From: Coriobacteriia bacterium
GTDB lineage: Bacteria; Actinomycetota; Coriobacteriia; WRKU01; WQUG01
Direction of reading: 5' to 3'
Assembly: GCA_009785705.1 (NCBI GenBank)
Contig: WQVS01000021.1
Coordinates: 1-15,769, forward strand
Length of the DNA: 15,769 bases
The notes below the pieces were generated by a model, which saw only the letters and a list, made by a program, of their open reading frames with translations, was not told the DNA's origin and did no database searches. This document shows, piece after piece, positions 7,184 to 14,459 of the stretch. Position numbers and translations under genes: made by a program. Every line of letters starts with the position of its first letter. Positions within the stretch are counted from its first letter, which is position 1.

Positions 7184-7252
7184 TTCCACCTGCTGTTGCC
7201 TGCGATTTCTTGTGGGGCACACCTTTATATCTTTCGTTACATTTTGCTTGTC

Positions 7253-7261
7253 TGCTATACT
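7253..7261 (+). promoter_or_regulatory. Predicted extended -10 promoter for the second glycan operon
   Basis: TGCTATACT on the plus strand: TGn extension (7253-7255) plus TATACT (7256-7261), with only a poor -35 (TTCGTT 7233-7238). Transcription would start near 7268, giving a leader of about 53 nt before the GTG at 7321. It is divergent from the promoter at 7175-7183; the roughly 70 bp between the two -10 elements could hold a shared regulatory site, but no clear dyad was seen there. Confidence 0.5.
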
Positions 7262-7320
7262 GATACGAGCTATTTGCATTGGAATTTATGATAAAAATTC
7301 GAATCTGTTTTGGAGGAATT

Positions 7321-8376
7321 GTGAGCACACTGTTTGAAGGTAAGCGAGTATTAGTGACGGGTGGTACAGGCTCGTTAGGTCAGGTGCTCACCAAGCGACT
7401 TCTTTCAGGTAATGATGGCCTTCCGGAGAGCGTTACTGTTTTTTCTCGGGATGAGGCAAAACAGCACTTTATGCGCCTTGATTTTACTCAGCGCTGTATT
7501 GCCACAGATGAGATTATTTTTGAGAACTCGCAGCATCGTCTTCGCTTTAAGATTGGTGATGTGCGTGATTATCATAGCCTTGCAGATGCTATGCGCGACA
7601 CTGACATTGTGTTTAGCGCTGCTGCCTTGAAGCAGGTGCCTAGTTGTGAGTACGCCCCCTGGGAAGCTGTGCGTACGAACATTGAGGGCGCAGAGAACAT
7701 GGTACGCGCAATATCAGAGTTAAAAATTCCTATCGAAACTGTGGTAGGAATTTCCACAGATAAAGCTTGCAAGCCCGTTAATGTGATGGGTATGACAAAG
7801 GCCATTCAGGAGCGCGTATACATTCAGGGCAATTTGCGCGCGCCACAGACGCGCTTTATAGCTGCACGCTATGGAAATGTGCTTGCGTCCCGCGGGTCTG
7901 TAGTACCTCTTTTCCTTGACCAAATTGCAGGAGGAGGTCCCCTTACCATTACCACTTCTGACATGACGCGCTTTCTTCTTACCCTAGAGGATGCAGTTGA
8001 CACCATCTTTTCTGCTGTTGCAGACGCCTTGCCGGGGGAAACCTATATCCCGCGTTGCCCTGCAGCTAAAATGACTGACCTCGCTGATTTTCTAATTGAT
8101 GGCCGTGCCATAGAGGTGGTCGTTACAGGGATACGTCCAGGGGAAAAGGTTCACGAAGCACTGCTTTCTGCAGAAGAGGCCACGCGAGCTGTGTTGGGCG
8201 CCGGCCAGTGTTACGCACTTCGTTCTATGTTGCCAGAATTGTCTGAGCCAGTGACAGAGCCTGCTCTGATTGGGGAATATAGTTCAGATAAGGCTCTTAT
8301 GAATACAGATGAGCTTGCAGCTTTTCTCAAAGAGCGAATTCCAGAAGTAATTGGCCAAAGATATTTGGAGTCCTAG
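7321..8376 (+). CDS. UDP-GlcNAc 4,6-dehydratase, 5-inverting type (CapE/WbjB/FnlA/WbvB-like)
   Basis: 351 residues, extended SDR of the polysaccharide-biosynthesis CapD/FlaA1 family. The Rossmann motif is TGGTGSLG (13-20). The FSRDEAKQ block and the sequence STDKACKPVN (Asp147-Lys148, catalytic pair in FlaA1-type enzymes) are present. The SDR active-site Tyr is replaced by Met in Met156-x3-Lys160 (NVMGMTK), the non-canonical MxxxK of CapE/WbjB-type enzymes. These convert UDP-D-GlcNAc to a UDP-2-acetamido-2,6-dideoxy-L-hexos-4-ulose by 4,6-dehydration with C5 inversion. GTG 7321 follows GGAGG (7312-7316) by 4 nt; the in-frame ATG at 7288 has no such site and would add an unusual N-terminus. 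It is the first gene of the second operon, with the 2-epimerase starting 1 nt after its stop, so the pair forms an L-sugar pathway. The exact stereochemical product is not determined by sequence alone. Confidence 0.87.
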   Translation: MSTLFEGKRVLVTGGTGSLGQVLTKRLLSGNDGLPESVTVFSRDEAKQHFMRLDFTQRCIATDEIIFENSQHRLRFKIGDVRDYHSLADAMRDTDIVFSAAALKQVPSCEYAPWEAVRTNIEGAENMVRAISELKIPIETVVGISTDKACKPVNVMGMTKAIQERVYIQGNLRAPQTRFIAARYGNVLASRGSVVPLFLDQIAGGGPLTITTSDMTRFLLTLEDAVDTIFSAVADALPGETYIPRCPAAKMTDLADFLIDGRAIEVVVTGIRPGEKVHEALLSAEEATRAVLGAGQCYALRSMLPELSEPVTEPALIGEYSSDKALMNTDELAAFLKERIPEVIGQRYLES

Positions 8377-8377
8377 C

Positions 8378-9469
8378 GTGCCAAAACAAAAAGTTATAAC
8401 TTTACTGGGCACCCGTCCAGAAATTATACGCCTGCGTCAAGTAATCGAGATTCTTGATGCAAGCTGCAATCATGTGTTGGTTCATACAGGTCAAAATTTC
8501 GATGAGCGCCTTAGCCAGGTATTTTTCGATGAATTGTCACTGCGAAAGCCTGATATATATCTAGGTATGCAGGGTAATGGATTTGGCGAGCAGGTTGGTG
8601 ATTTGCTGGGCAAAGTGGAAACTCTGTTTCGCAAAGAGCAGCCTGATACAGTTTTAATACTGGGGGACACCAATACAGGTATTGCCGCCTACGTAGCAAA
8701 GCGTATGGGTATCCGCGTTTGTCACATGGAAGCAGGGAACCGCTGCTTTGATGATACCGTACCAGAAGAGGTAAACCGCCGTGTCATAGACCACTGCTCT
8801 TCTGTATTGATGCCTTACACGTATCGTAGTGCTGAGAATCTAGTCCGGGAGGGAGTTGAGCGTCAACGCATTTTTGTGACGGGTAATCCCATTAAGGAAG
8901 TACTGGATACCTTTGCAGCTCAAATTGAAGCTTCAACAGCGCTTGACGATCTAAATTTAGAATCAGGTAAGTATTTTCTTGCAACTGCGCATCGTGCAGA
9001 AACGACCGATGTCCCAGAGCGCCTGGATGCCCTTATTCAGACGTTCAATGCGGTGATTGAGACTTATGATATGCCGCTGGTTGCCTCGCTGCACCCCCGT
9101 ACAGCAGACAAAATGAAACAGCAGGGCCTAGATTCGGGGAAGATACGCTTTGTTCCGCCGTTGGGCTTTTTTGACTTTGTAAGACTGGAAAAAGAGGCAT
9201 TTTGCGTCCTCAGTGACAGTGGGACTGTTCAAGAAGAGTGCTGCATCTTTGGCGTGCCAACTGTCACCTTGCGTAGTGTTACTGAACGTCCTGAAACCAT
9301 TGAATGCGGAAGCAATATACTTTCAGACGTATATGCTGACCGCGTTTTGCCGGCAATAGAAATAGTTACCAGTTCAAGCAATGCTTGGACTCCGCCATTA
9401 GAGTATCTGACTCCGAATATTGCAGAAACGGTTGCACGCATTGTCCTGGGTATTACTCCGGGAAGGTAG
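8378..9469 (+). CDS. UDP-HexNAc 2-epimerase (FnlC/WbjD/CapG/WbvD-like)
   Basis: 363 residues, WecB-like GT-B-fold epimerase. Motifs in order are LLGTRPEIIRL (9-19), HTGQNFDERLSQVFF, LILGDTNTG, HMEAGNRCFDDTVPEEVNR (from about 116), TAHRAET (His205) and SDSGTVQEEC. The MEAGNRCF form, where WecB has VEAGLR, is characteristic of the subgroup that acts late in UDP-L-FucNAc or UDP-L-QuiNAc synthesis by inverting C2 of the UDP-6-deoxy-L-hexosamine. GTG 8378 is preceded by GGAG (8367-8370) with a 7-nt spacer, one nt after the dehydratase stop. The in-frame TTG at 8351 has no ribosome binding site and would overlap the upstream gene. It lies between the dehydratase and the reductase of the same pathway. 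Confidence 0.88.
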   Translation: MPKQKVITLLGTRPEIIRLRQVIEILDASCNHVLVHTGQNFDERLSQVFFDELSLRKPDIYLGMQGNGFGEQVGDLLGKVETLFRKEQPDTVLILGDTNTGIAAYVAKRMGIRVCHMEAGNRCFDDTVPEEVNRRVIDHCSSVLMPYTYRSAENLVREGVERQRIFVTGNPIKEVLDTFAAQIEASTALDDLNLESGKYFLATAHRAETTDVPERLDALIQTFNAVIETYDMPLVASLHPRTADKMKQQGLDSGKIRFVPPLGFFDFVRLEKEAFCVLSDSGTVQEECCIFGVPTVTLRSVTERPETIECGSNILSDVYADRVLPAIEIVTSSSNAWTPPLEYLTPNIAETVARIVLGITPGR

Positions 9470-9479
9470 GTGTAGGCCT

Positions 9480-10388
9480 GTGAACACAGAAAATAAGCGC
9501 GTACTGGTCTTAGGTGCGAGCGGTATGTTGGGTAGTGCTGCAGTACGAGCCTTTGGAGAGAAACACGAGGTCTTTGCAGCAGCTCGTTCATCTGAAGAGT
9601 TAGAGAATATGTCTATTGATGCCAGGCGACTTGGTGTTGATGAGGCTCACTTGCTTACCGGTTTTAATGCAAGAGACCCTGAGAGCGTCATTCCAATTCT
9701 TGATGCCTGTAAGCCTGACGTTGTTTTCAACTCGGTAGGCATTATCTCGCAGCAATCAGATGCAGCAAATGACCGTCTTATGGTTGAGGTAAACAGTGTG
9801 TGGCCTCATGCACTTGCGCAATTTTGTGAGGTAAAAAATTCACGCTTAATCCATATGAGTACTGACTGTGTTTTTTCGGGTAGGCAGGGTGCCTATAAAG
9901 AAGAAGATATCCCCGATGCTTACGATATGTATGGGCGCTCAAAGTTGTTGGGCGAAATAGCCACATCGTCTAATGCGGTTACCATCCGAACATCGATCAT
10001 TGGATGGCAGTTTGGACCACAGGTAAGTTTGGCGGGCTGGTTTGCAGAAAATCGCAATAAATCCTTAAGGGGTTACACAAATGCAATCTTTTCTGGTTTA
10101 CCAACGAGTGAACTATGTAAAGCAATTCGTGACTACGTGCTTCCTAATGAAAATTTAGAGGGACTTTATCAGGTCTCTGCTAAACCTATTGATAAGTACA
10201 GTCTCCTAAAGTTATTAGCAGAAAAGATGGGGTGGAGCGTTGATTTGACTCCCGATGATTCTCTTAAAGTTGACAAGTCTCTCGATAGTTCGCGCTTCCA
10301 GATCGCAACTGGCTGGAGACAGACCACTTGGGATTCTATGCTTGAAAATATGGCTGCAGAGTATTGTAACTACTATCCAGATTCTTAA
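9480..10388 (+). CDS. RmlD-like SDR reductase of a 6-deoxy-L-hexosamine pathway (WbvR-like)
   Basis: 302 residues. The Rossmann motif is GASGMLG (12-18), the active-site Ser/Thr block is STDCVFSG (from 127), and the catalytic Tyr151-x3-Lys155 is in YGRSK. Later blocks TIRTSIIG, AIFSGLPT and GLYQVSAKPIDKYSLL resemble the dTDP-4-dehydrorhamnose-reductase-like 4-ketoreductases found with 5-inverting dehydratases. The protein ends near 302 residues without the C-terminal cupin domain of CapF/WbjC/FnlB, the bifunctional C3-epimerase/reductase of the L-FucNAc route. That favours direct C4 reduction to UDP-L-RhaNAc and then, by the 2-epimerase, UDP-L-QuiNAc. GTG 9480 follows a GGTAGGTG region (9465-9472), 10 nt after the upstream stop; an upstream in-frame start would overlap the epimerase. 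The product is predicted by analogy with the WbvB/WbvR/WbvD pathway. Confidence 0.83.
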   Translation: MNTENKRVLVLGASGMLGSAAVRAFGEKHEVFAAARSSEELENMSIDARRLGVDEAHLLTGFNARDPESVIPILDACKPDVVFNSVGIISQQSDAANDRLMVEVNSVWPHALAQFCEVKNSRLIHMSTDCVFSGRQGAYKEEDIPDAYDMYGRSKLLGEIATSSNAVTIRTSIIGWQFGPQVSLAGWFAENRNKSLRGYTNAIFSGLPTSELCKAIRDYVLPNENLEGLYQVSAKPIDKYSLLKLLAEKMGWSVDLTPDDSLKVDKSLDSSRFQIATGWRQTTWDSMLENMAAEYCNYYPDS

Positions 10389-10396
10389 ATAAGGTT

Positions 10397-11380
10397 ATGT
10401 TAAAGATCGAAGGAACAATTCATCCGTTATTTACAATAGTTATTCCTGCATATAATGCAGAAACAACTATTAGAGAAACTCTTTTGTCGATTAGTAGTCA
10501 GACATTTAGCGACTATGAAGTTGTTATCGTGAATGATGGTTCAACTGATAGCACGGGAGAGATTGTGGAGCAGTTCAGTCGAGATAGAAAGAATGTCCGA
10601 GTTATCCATCAGGAAAATGGAGGTTCTGGAGCTGCCATCAATGCGGGACTTTATGCTGCGGTGGGTGACTATATCTGCATTTGCTCCTCAGACGATCAGC
10701 TTATTTCTAACTGTCTAGAGATACAGCAGGCAAGCATAAATAATCAACCAGACTTTCATATTTTTACAACTGCAGGCTTTCACTTCAATGATGAAGAAGG
10801 GTGGGAAAGGCCCTTCTTTAATGCTGGTGAATGGAAGATTTCTCACGAAATCACTTTAGAGAGATTACTTGAGGTGCGCTTTTTTGGGTCAGGAATTACC
10901 TTTTCGCGCAGTGCTGCCATAGTGGCTGGTGGTTATGCTGCTTCAGTGTATGCAGAAGATTTCGACTTCTATTTACGTATGCTACTTAAAGACTATCGAA
11001 TGTGGTTTGCTAGTGAATTTTGCGTACGTCAGGGAGTCAGTTCTGTTCAAAAGTCTGCGAATGGAGCACTCATTAAAGAGTCAGTCTTGACTTCGATTGA
11101 AAATGCGCTTCGTGGCGACAATCTCTCAGAAAGCAATCGCCAAATACTTGAGAGCGGTTTAGACTTAAACAGAATTCAGTTGACCGCAAATGAGCGAATG
11201 ATTAAGCAAAAGGCTGCCATTGATCGTGTGCTAGCAAGAATTAGAAATAAGAAACTTAGAAGATTTTTACAGTCATGCCTTTTTGCTTTATTACCCATTG
11301 TACGACCCTTTATTCGGTTTGCAGCTCGCGTGTACGCTCTTCGTGTCGAAGGTGAGACTTCGCGATCTAAAAGCCGCTAA
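10397..11380 (+). CDS. Glycosyltransferase, GT2 family (GT-A fold)
   Basis: 327 residues. The classical GT2 N-terminal domain starts TIVIPAYNAETT (13-24), with VNDGSTDS (45-52) binding the nucleotide and CSSDDQL (Asp99-Asp100) as the DXD-like metal site. An ED pair (Glu187-Asp188 in YAEDFDFYLRML) matches the catalytic-base region. The C-terminus has a hydrophobic and basic stretch (about 290-327: FLQSCLFALLPIVRPFIRF then Lys/Arg-rich), probably a membrane association helix. It is expected to be an inverting cytoplasmic transferase building the lipid-linked repeat unit. ATG 10397 follows TAAGG closely and starts 9 nt after the reductase stop. It probably uses one of the sugars made by the operon, but donor and acceptor are not defined. 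Confidence 0.87.
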   Translation: MLKIEGTIHPLFTIVIPAYNAETTIRETLLSISSQTFSDYEVVIVNDGSTDSTGEIVEQFSRDRKNVRVIHQENGGSGAAINAGLYAAVGDYICICSSDDQLISNCLEIQQASINNQPDFHIFTTAGFHFNDEEGWERPFFNAGEWKISHEITLERLLEVRFFGSGITFSRSAAIVAGGYAASVYAEDFDFYLRMLLKDYRMWFASEFCVRQGVSSVQKSANGALIKESVLTSIENALRGDNLSESNRQILESGLDLNRIQLTANERMIKQKAAIDRVLARIRNKKLRRFLQSCLFALLPIVRPFIRFAARVYALRVEGETSRSKSR

Positions 11381-11393
11381 CGTGCTTGAAGTA

Positions 11394-12506
11394 ATGATGG
11401 GTAAATCTGTGAATAAATTACACATATTAGTAGATGCTCGTATGGCAGACTGGTCTGGGGTAGGGCGCTACAGCGTGGGGCTTATTCGTGCATTGTGCAA
11501 GCGAGACGATTTGAAAGTGACAGCCTTGGTATCACAAGGTGCTCGTGAGGCACTTGAAGCGAAGGGGTCACTCAGAAATATTGATTATGTAGAAATGAGA
11601 GAGCATCCCTTTATTCCAGCAGGAACACGTGAAATTTCTGCGGCTTACAAAGAAAGCGATGCTGACCTCCTGCATTGTTTGCAGTACTGCACGCCAGCAC
11701 AGGCCTTGGCAAATCGACCCATTGTGGTAACTCTCCATGACCTTATTCCTATTGTTGTGACCTCGACCATGCCAAATCCTCTAAAGCGACAAATCTACAC
11801 TGCAAAGAATAGACGCGCACTACACGTAGCGTCGCAAGTAATAGCCCCTTCGCAGGCAACAGCAACTGATATTGGAAAATACTTCCCACGATCTGATGCG
11901 CCTGTCTCTGTTATTCCAGAAGCTGCAGATGACTTTGGTACCCATCCTCTTGCGGTTCCAAATTCTAATTCTCCTTACCTGCTATCAATGGGTAATACTC
12001 GACCACACAAGAACCTTGAAGTGCTGCTCGAAATGATGGAAAAGGTACAGGTTGATTATCCTGAATTGCAGTTGCTCCTTGTGGGGAAGAGAGATGATAG
12101 GTGGCTTCACCGTCAGCAAGAGAAATATTCCAAGGCAATGAAGTGTGTACATTTCACGGGCTTTCTTAGCGATGAGGAACTTCGTGGTTATTATGCGCAT
12201 TCACAGGCATTCTTGTGTTCTTCATATTACGAAGGTTTTGGCTTGCCACCCCTTGAGGCAGCTGCCTTTGGGGTGCCAGTTGTAATAGCGCGAGCCGCTT
12301 CACTTCCCGAGGTGATGGAAGATGCGTCATTGACTGTTGATCCTCATGATTCGGATGCATGGTTCTCTGCAGTCAAATGCATATTAGATGATAAGAAGTA
12401 TGCGCAGACTTTGGCTGAAAAGGCTCGCGTACAATCGCTTAAATTCTCTTGGTCACAAGTTGCAGATAGCACTGTTGATTTGTATCGAAAAATGCTTCAA
12501 TCATAA
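11394..12506 (+). CDS. Glycosyltransferase, GT4 family (rhamnosyl/mannosyltransferase-like)
   Basis: About 370 residues, GT-B fold. The N-terminal blocks are HILVDARMADWSGVGRYSVG and VVTLHDLIPIVV; the C-terminal domain begins YLLSMGNTRPHKNLEVLL. The EX7E motif is intact: Glu280-GFGLPPL-Glu288 in SSYYEGFGLPPLEAAA, followed by GVPVV and SLPEV. This pattern is that of GT4 enzymes that often transfer mannose or deoxysugars such as L-rhamnose. The start is uncertain: ATG 11394, ATG 11397 and GTG 11409 are all in frame. A GAAG 5 nt upstream favours 11397 or 11394, 13-16 nt after the GT2 stop. An open frame extends back to 11283 inside the GT2 gene but has no conserved sequence. It is the last transferase before the ABC exporter. 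Confidence 0.86.
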   Translation: MMGKSVNKLHILVDARMADWSGVGRYSVGLIRALCKRDDLKVTALVSQGAREALEAKGSLRNIDYVEMREHPFIPAGTREISAAYKESDADLLHCLQYCTPAQALANRPIVVTLHDLIPIVVTSTMPNPLKRQIYTAKNRRALHVASQVIAPSQATATDIGKYFPRSDAPVSVIPEAADDFGTHPLAVPNSNSPYLLSMGNTRPHKNLEVLLEMMEKVQVDYPELQLLLVGKRDDRWLHRQQEKYSKAMKCVHFTGFLSDEELRGYYAHSQAFLCSSYYEGFGLPPLEAAAFGVPVVIARAASLPEVMEDASLTVDPHDSDAWFSAVKCILDDKKYAQTLAEKARVQSLKFSWSQVADSTVDLYRKMLQS

Positions 12507-12513
12507 GATGGAA

Positions 12514-12540
12514 TTGTTTCTTTTCACAAAGTCATATAAT
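12514..12540 (+). promoter_or_regulatory. Possible internal promoter before the ABC exporter and glyQS
   Basis: A perfect TATAAT (12535-12540) lies in the short gap after the GT4 gene, with TTGTTT (12514-12519) as a weak -35 and a short 15-nt spacer. Transcription would start near 12547, fitting the TTG start at 12579. It could let glyQ and glyS be expressed independently of the glycan genes. Confidence 0.45.
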
Positions 12541-12578
12541 GTTAATTGGGTAGTGCAAGCAAGCTTAAGGAACCACTA

Positions 12579-14441
12579 TTGAAAAAGTACGTCGAACAAT
12601 TCAAAGAGCGGACAAAAATTAATGCAGTCTTGAGACTGCTTTCTTTTGTTGAGGTGCGCAAGACAGAGGTTAGTTTCCTTGTAGGTTTTGCGGTACTTTT
12701 CACCTTATTTGAAGGTGTTGGTCTGTCCTTGTTGCTGCCGATTTTGCAGTATGCGGAGGGTGGCCAGACAGCTATTCAAGATTCAGGTGGATTCTACTGG
12801 CAGATTTTGGCAGACGCTCTTGCCTGGGTAAATCTTGAGCCAACGCTTATAGTTCTTTTCCTGATGGCCTTTATTCCCATCGTTTTGCGTAATGTTATCT
12901 TTTATTTCAAAACTTGGTATGGCGCAGTAGTCTCAAGCAGAATTATGCTGCGACTGCGTATGAAGGTTGTTGATACTGTCTATAGCGCAGACCCAGAGTT
13001 CTTCTCGCGACAACCCGTTGGACAAATGGTTGATGCTGTTGTTGTTAAGACAACGTTGGCAGGCAATGCTGTGCTTTCGGTTATTAACCTGCTTAGTGTA
13101 GTCTTTTTGATGATAATGTATGTGACCCTGCTCTTGTTCTTGTCAGTAGAGCTTACGCTAGTTGCACTTTCTTTCGCCGTCTGTGTGACCCTTATAAACC
13201 GAAGGGTATTAAAGTGGATTTCTAGCAATGCTCTTAAAGATGCTCGAATTAGTCAGACGCTTATGGGAAAGATTACAGAGCGCATGGGTCAAATGCAGCT
13301 GGTTAAGTTGCGATGCACCAAAGAGCAAGAATCTGAAAATATTCGTAGATCTTCTGAAATTATGCGCGCGCTAGGCATTAGACGTGAAAGGTTGGGGGCA
13401 GCAGTAGAGGTCATTGTTGACCCTGTCCAAATGATTTCGATTTTTGTGACTCTCTACATTGGTATTGCTGTTCTCGGTTCTACTTTGGCTCAATTGGGCC
13501 TACTCCTCTTTGTACTGCTTCGACTTAATGTCAAGGTAAAAGAATTTAACGATTCGCTAAGAGTGATAATGGCAGAAGCTGCAGGGGTAAAGCTAACACG
13601 TGAGATGTTTGATGCAGCTAAGGGAGCCAACACCATCACTTCAGGCACAGAGAAGTTCGAACAACTTACCTCGGGCATACGCTTTAAGGATGTGTCTTTT
13701 GAATATCCTGATATTTACGATGCAGAAGGCGAGCTTACCTCGCGCGGCAAAGAAGTTCTTAAGGGCATCAATGCAGAGATTCCCGTGGGATCCTTTACTG
13801 CGCTGGTAGGGCGCAGTGGTTCCGGCAAGTCAACTCTAGTAGAACTGCTTCCGCGGATGCGCGATGTGACAGAGGGTGAGATTTTCTATGATGGCAAGAA
13901 TATCAAGGAATTTGACATAAAATCCCTACGTCGCGCAATCGGCTATGTGACGCAGACACCCATGCTATTTAACGACAGCATTTACGATAATCTGACCTAT
14001 GGTCTAGATTTTGAGCCAAGTGAAGCCCAGATTCGTGAAGCTCTGGAGGCAGCACATGCTACCTTTGTTTATGACTTACCCAGTGGACTAGACGCTCAGC
14101 TGGGAGACCGCGGAGTACGCTTCAGTGGTGGAGAACGTCAGCGTATTGCCCTTGCTCGCGTTTTACTTGAAGATACAGAGGTGCTTGTATTTGACGAGCC
14201 AACATCTGCGCTTGACAGTGAATCGGAAGCCTATATTCAACAAACTCTCGCAGAACTGCATGGCAAGAAAACCGTCATTGTAATTGCACACAGATTGGCA
14301 ACAATCGTCTCTGCTGACCAGCTATTGGTCGTTGATGATGGTCTCATTGTAGAGAGCGGTACGCATCAAGACCTAATAAGCAAGCAAGGGGCATATGCTA
14401 AGCTGTTCGACAGTCAAATGATTGACATTATTGATACTTAG
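12579..14441 (+). CDS. ABC exporter with fused TMD and NBD (MsbA/PglK-like), candidate glycolipid flippase
   Basis: About 620 residues. The N-terminal membrane domain has hydrophobic segments near 32-56, 92-115, 165-212 and 283-318. The C-terminal ATPase has Walker A GRSGSGKS (411-418), a Q-loop in GYVTQTP, signature FSGGERQ (515-521), Walker B LVFDEP with Asp539-Glu540, a D-loop SALD, and H-loop His571 in AHRLAT. It is a half-transporter expected to homodimerise. TTG 12579 was chosen because AAGGAA (12567-12572) lies 6 nt upstream and the predicted promoter at 12535-12540 would exclude the in-frame TTG at 12546. It lies directly after the glycosyltransferases of a locus with no visible Wzx, so it may flip an undecaprenyl-linked oligosaccharide as PglK does. 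A role in exporting an unrelated lipid or peptide is also possible. Confidence 0.88.
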   Translation: MKKYVEQFKERTKINAVLRLLSFVEVRKTEVSFLVGFAVLFTLFEGVGLSLLLPILQYAEGGQTAIQDSGGFYWQILADALAWVNLEPTLIVLFLMAFIPIVLRNVIFYFKTWYGAVVSSRIMLRLRMKVVDTVYSADPEFFSRQPVGQMVDAVVVKTTLAGNAVLSVINLLSVVFLMIMYVTLLLFLSVELTLVALSFAVCVTLINRRVLKWISSNALKDARISQTLMGKITERMGQMQLVKLRCTKEQESENIRRSSEIMRALGIRRERLGAAVEVIVDPVQMISIFVTLYIGIAVLGSTLAQLGLLLFVLLRLNVKVKEFNDSLRVIMAEAAGVKLTREMFDAAKGANTITSGTEKFEQLTSGIRFKDVSFEYPDIYDAEGELTSRGKEVLKGINAEIPVGSFTALVGRSGSGKSTLVELLPRMRDVTEGEIFYDGKNIKEFDIKSLRRAIGYVTQTPMLFNDSIYDNLTYGLDFEPSEAQIREALEAAHATFVYDLPSGLDAQLGDRGVRFSGGERQRIALARVLLEDTEVLVFDEPTSALDSESEAYIQQTLAELHGKKTVIVIAHRLATIVSADQLLVVDDGLIVESGTHQDLISKQGAYAKLFDSQMIDIIDT

Positions 14442-14459
14442 GTAAGATAGGATCATTGA

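Noticed and set aside
7151..7279. Upstream extension of the small minus-strand gene to a 109-residue protein
   Set aside because: The extension would begin upstream of the predicted transcription start near 7168 and lacks a ribosome binding site. The ATG at 7150 has a strong GAGGAG.
11283..11393. Extension of the GT4 gene into the end of the GT2 gene
   Set aside because: It would overlap the GT2 coding sequence by about 100 nt with no conserved sequence or ribosome binding site.
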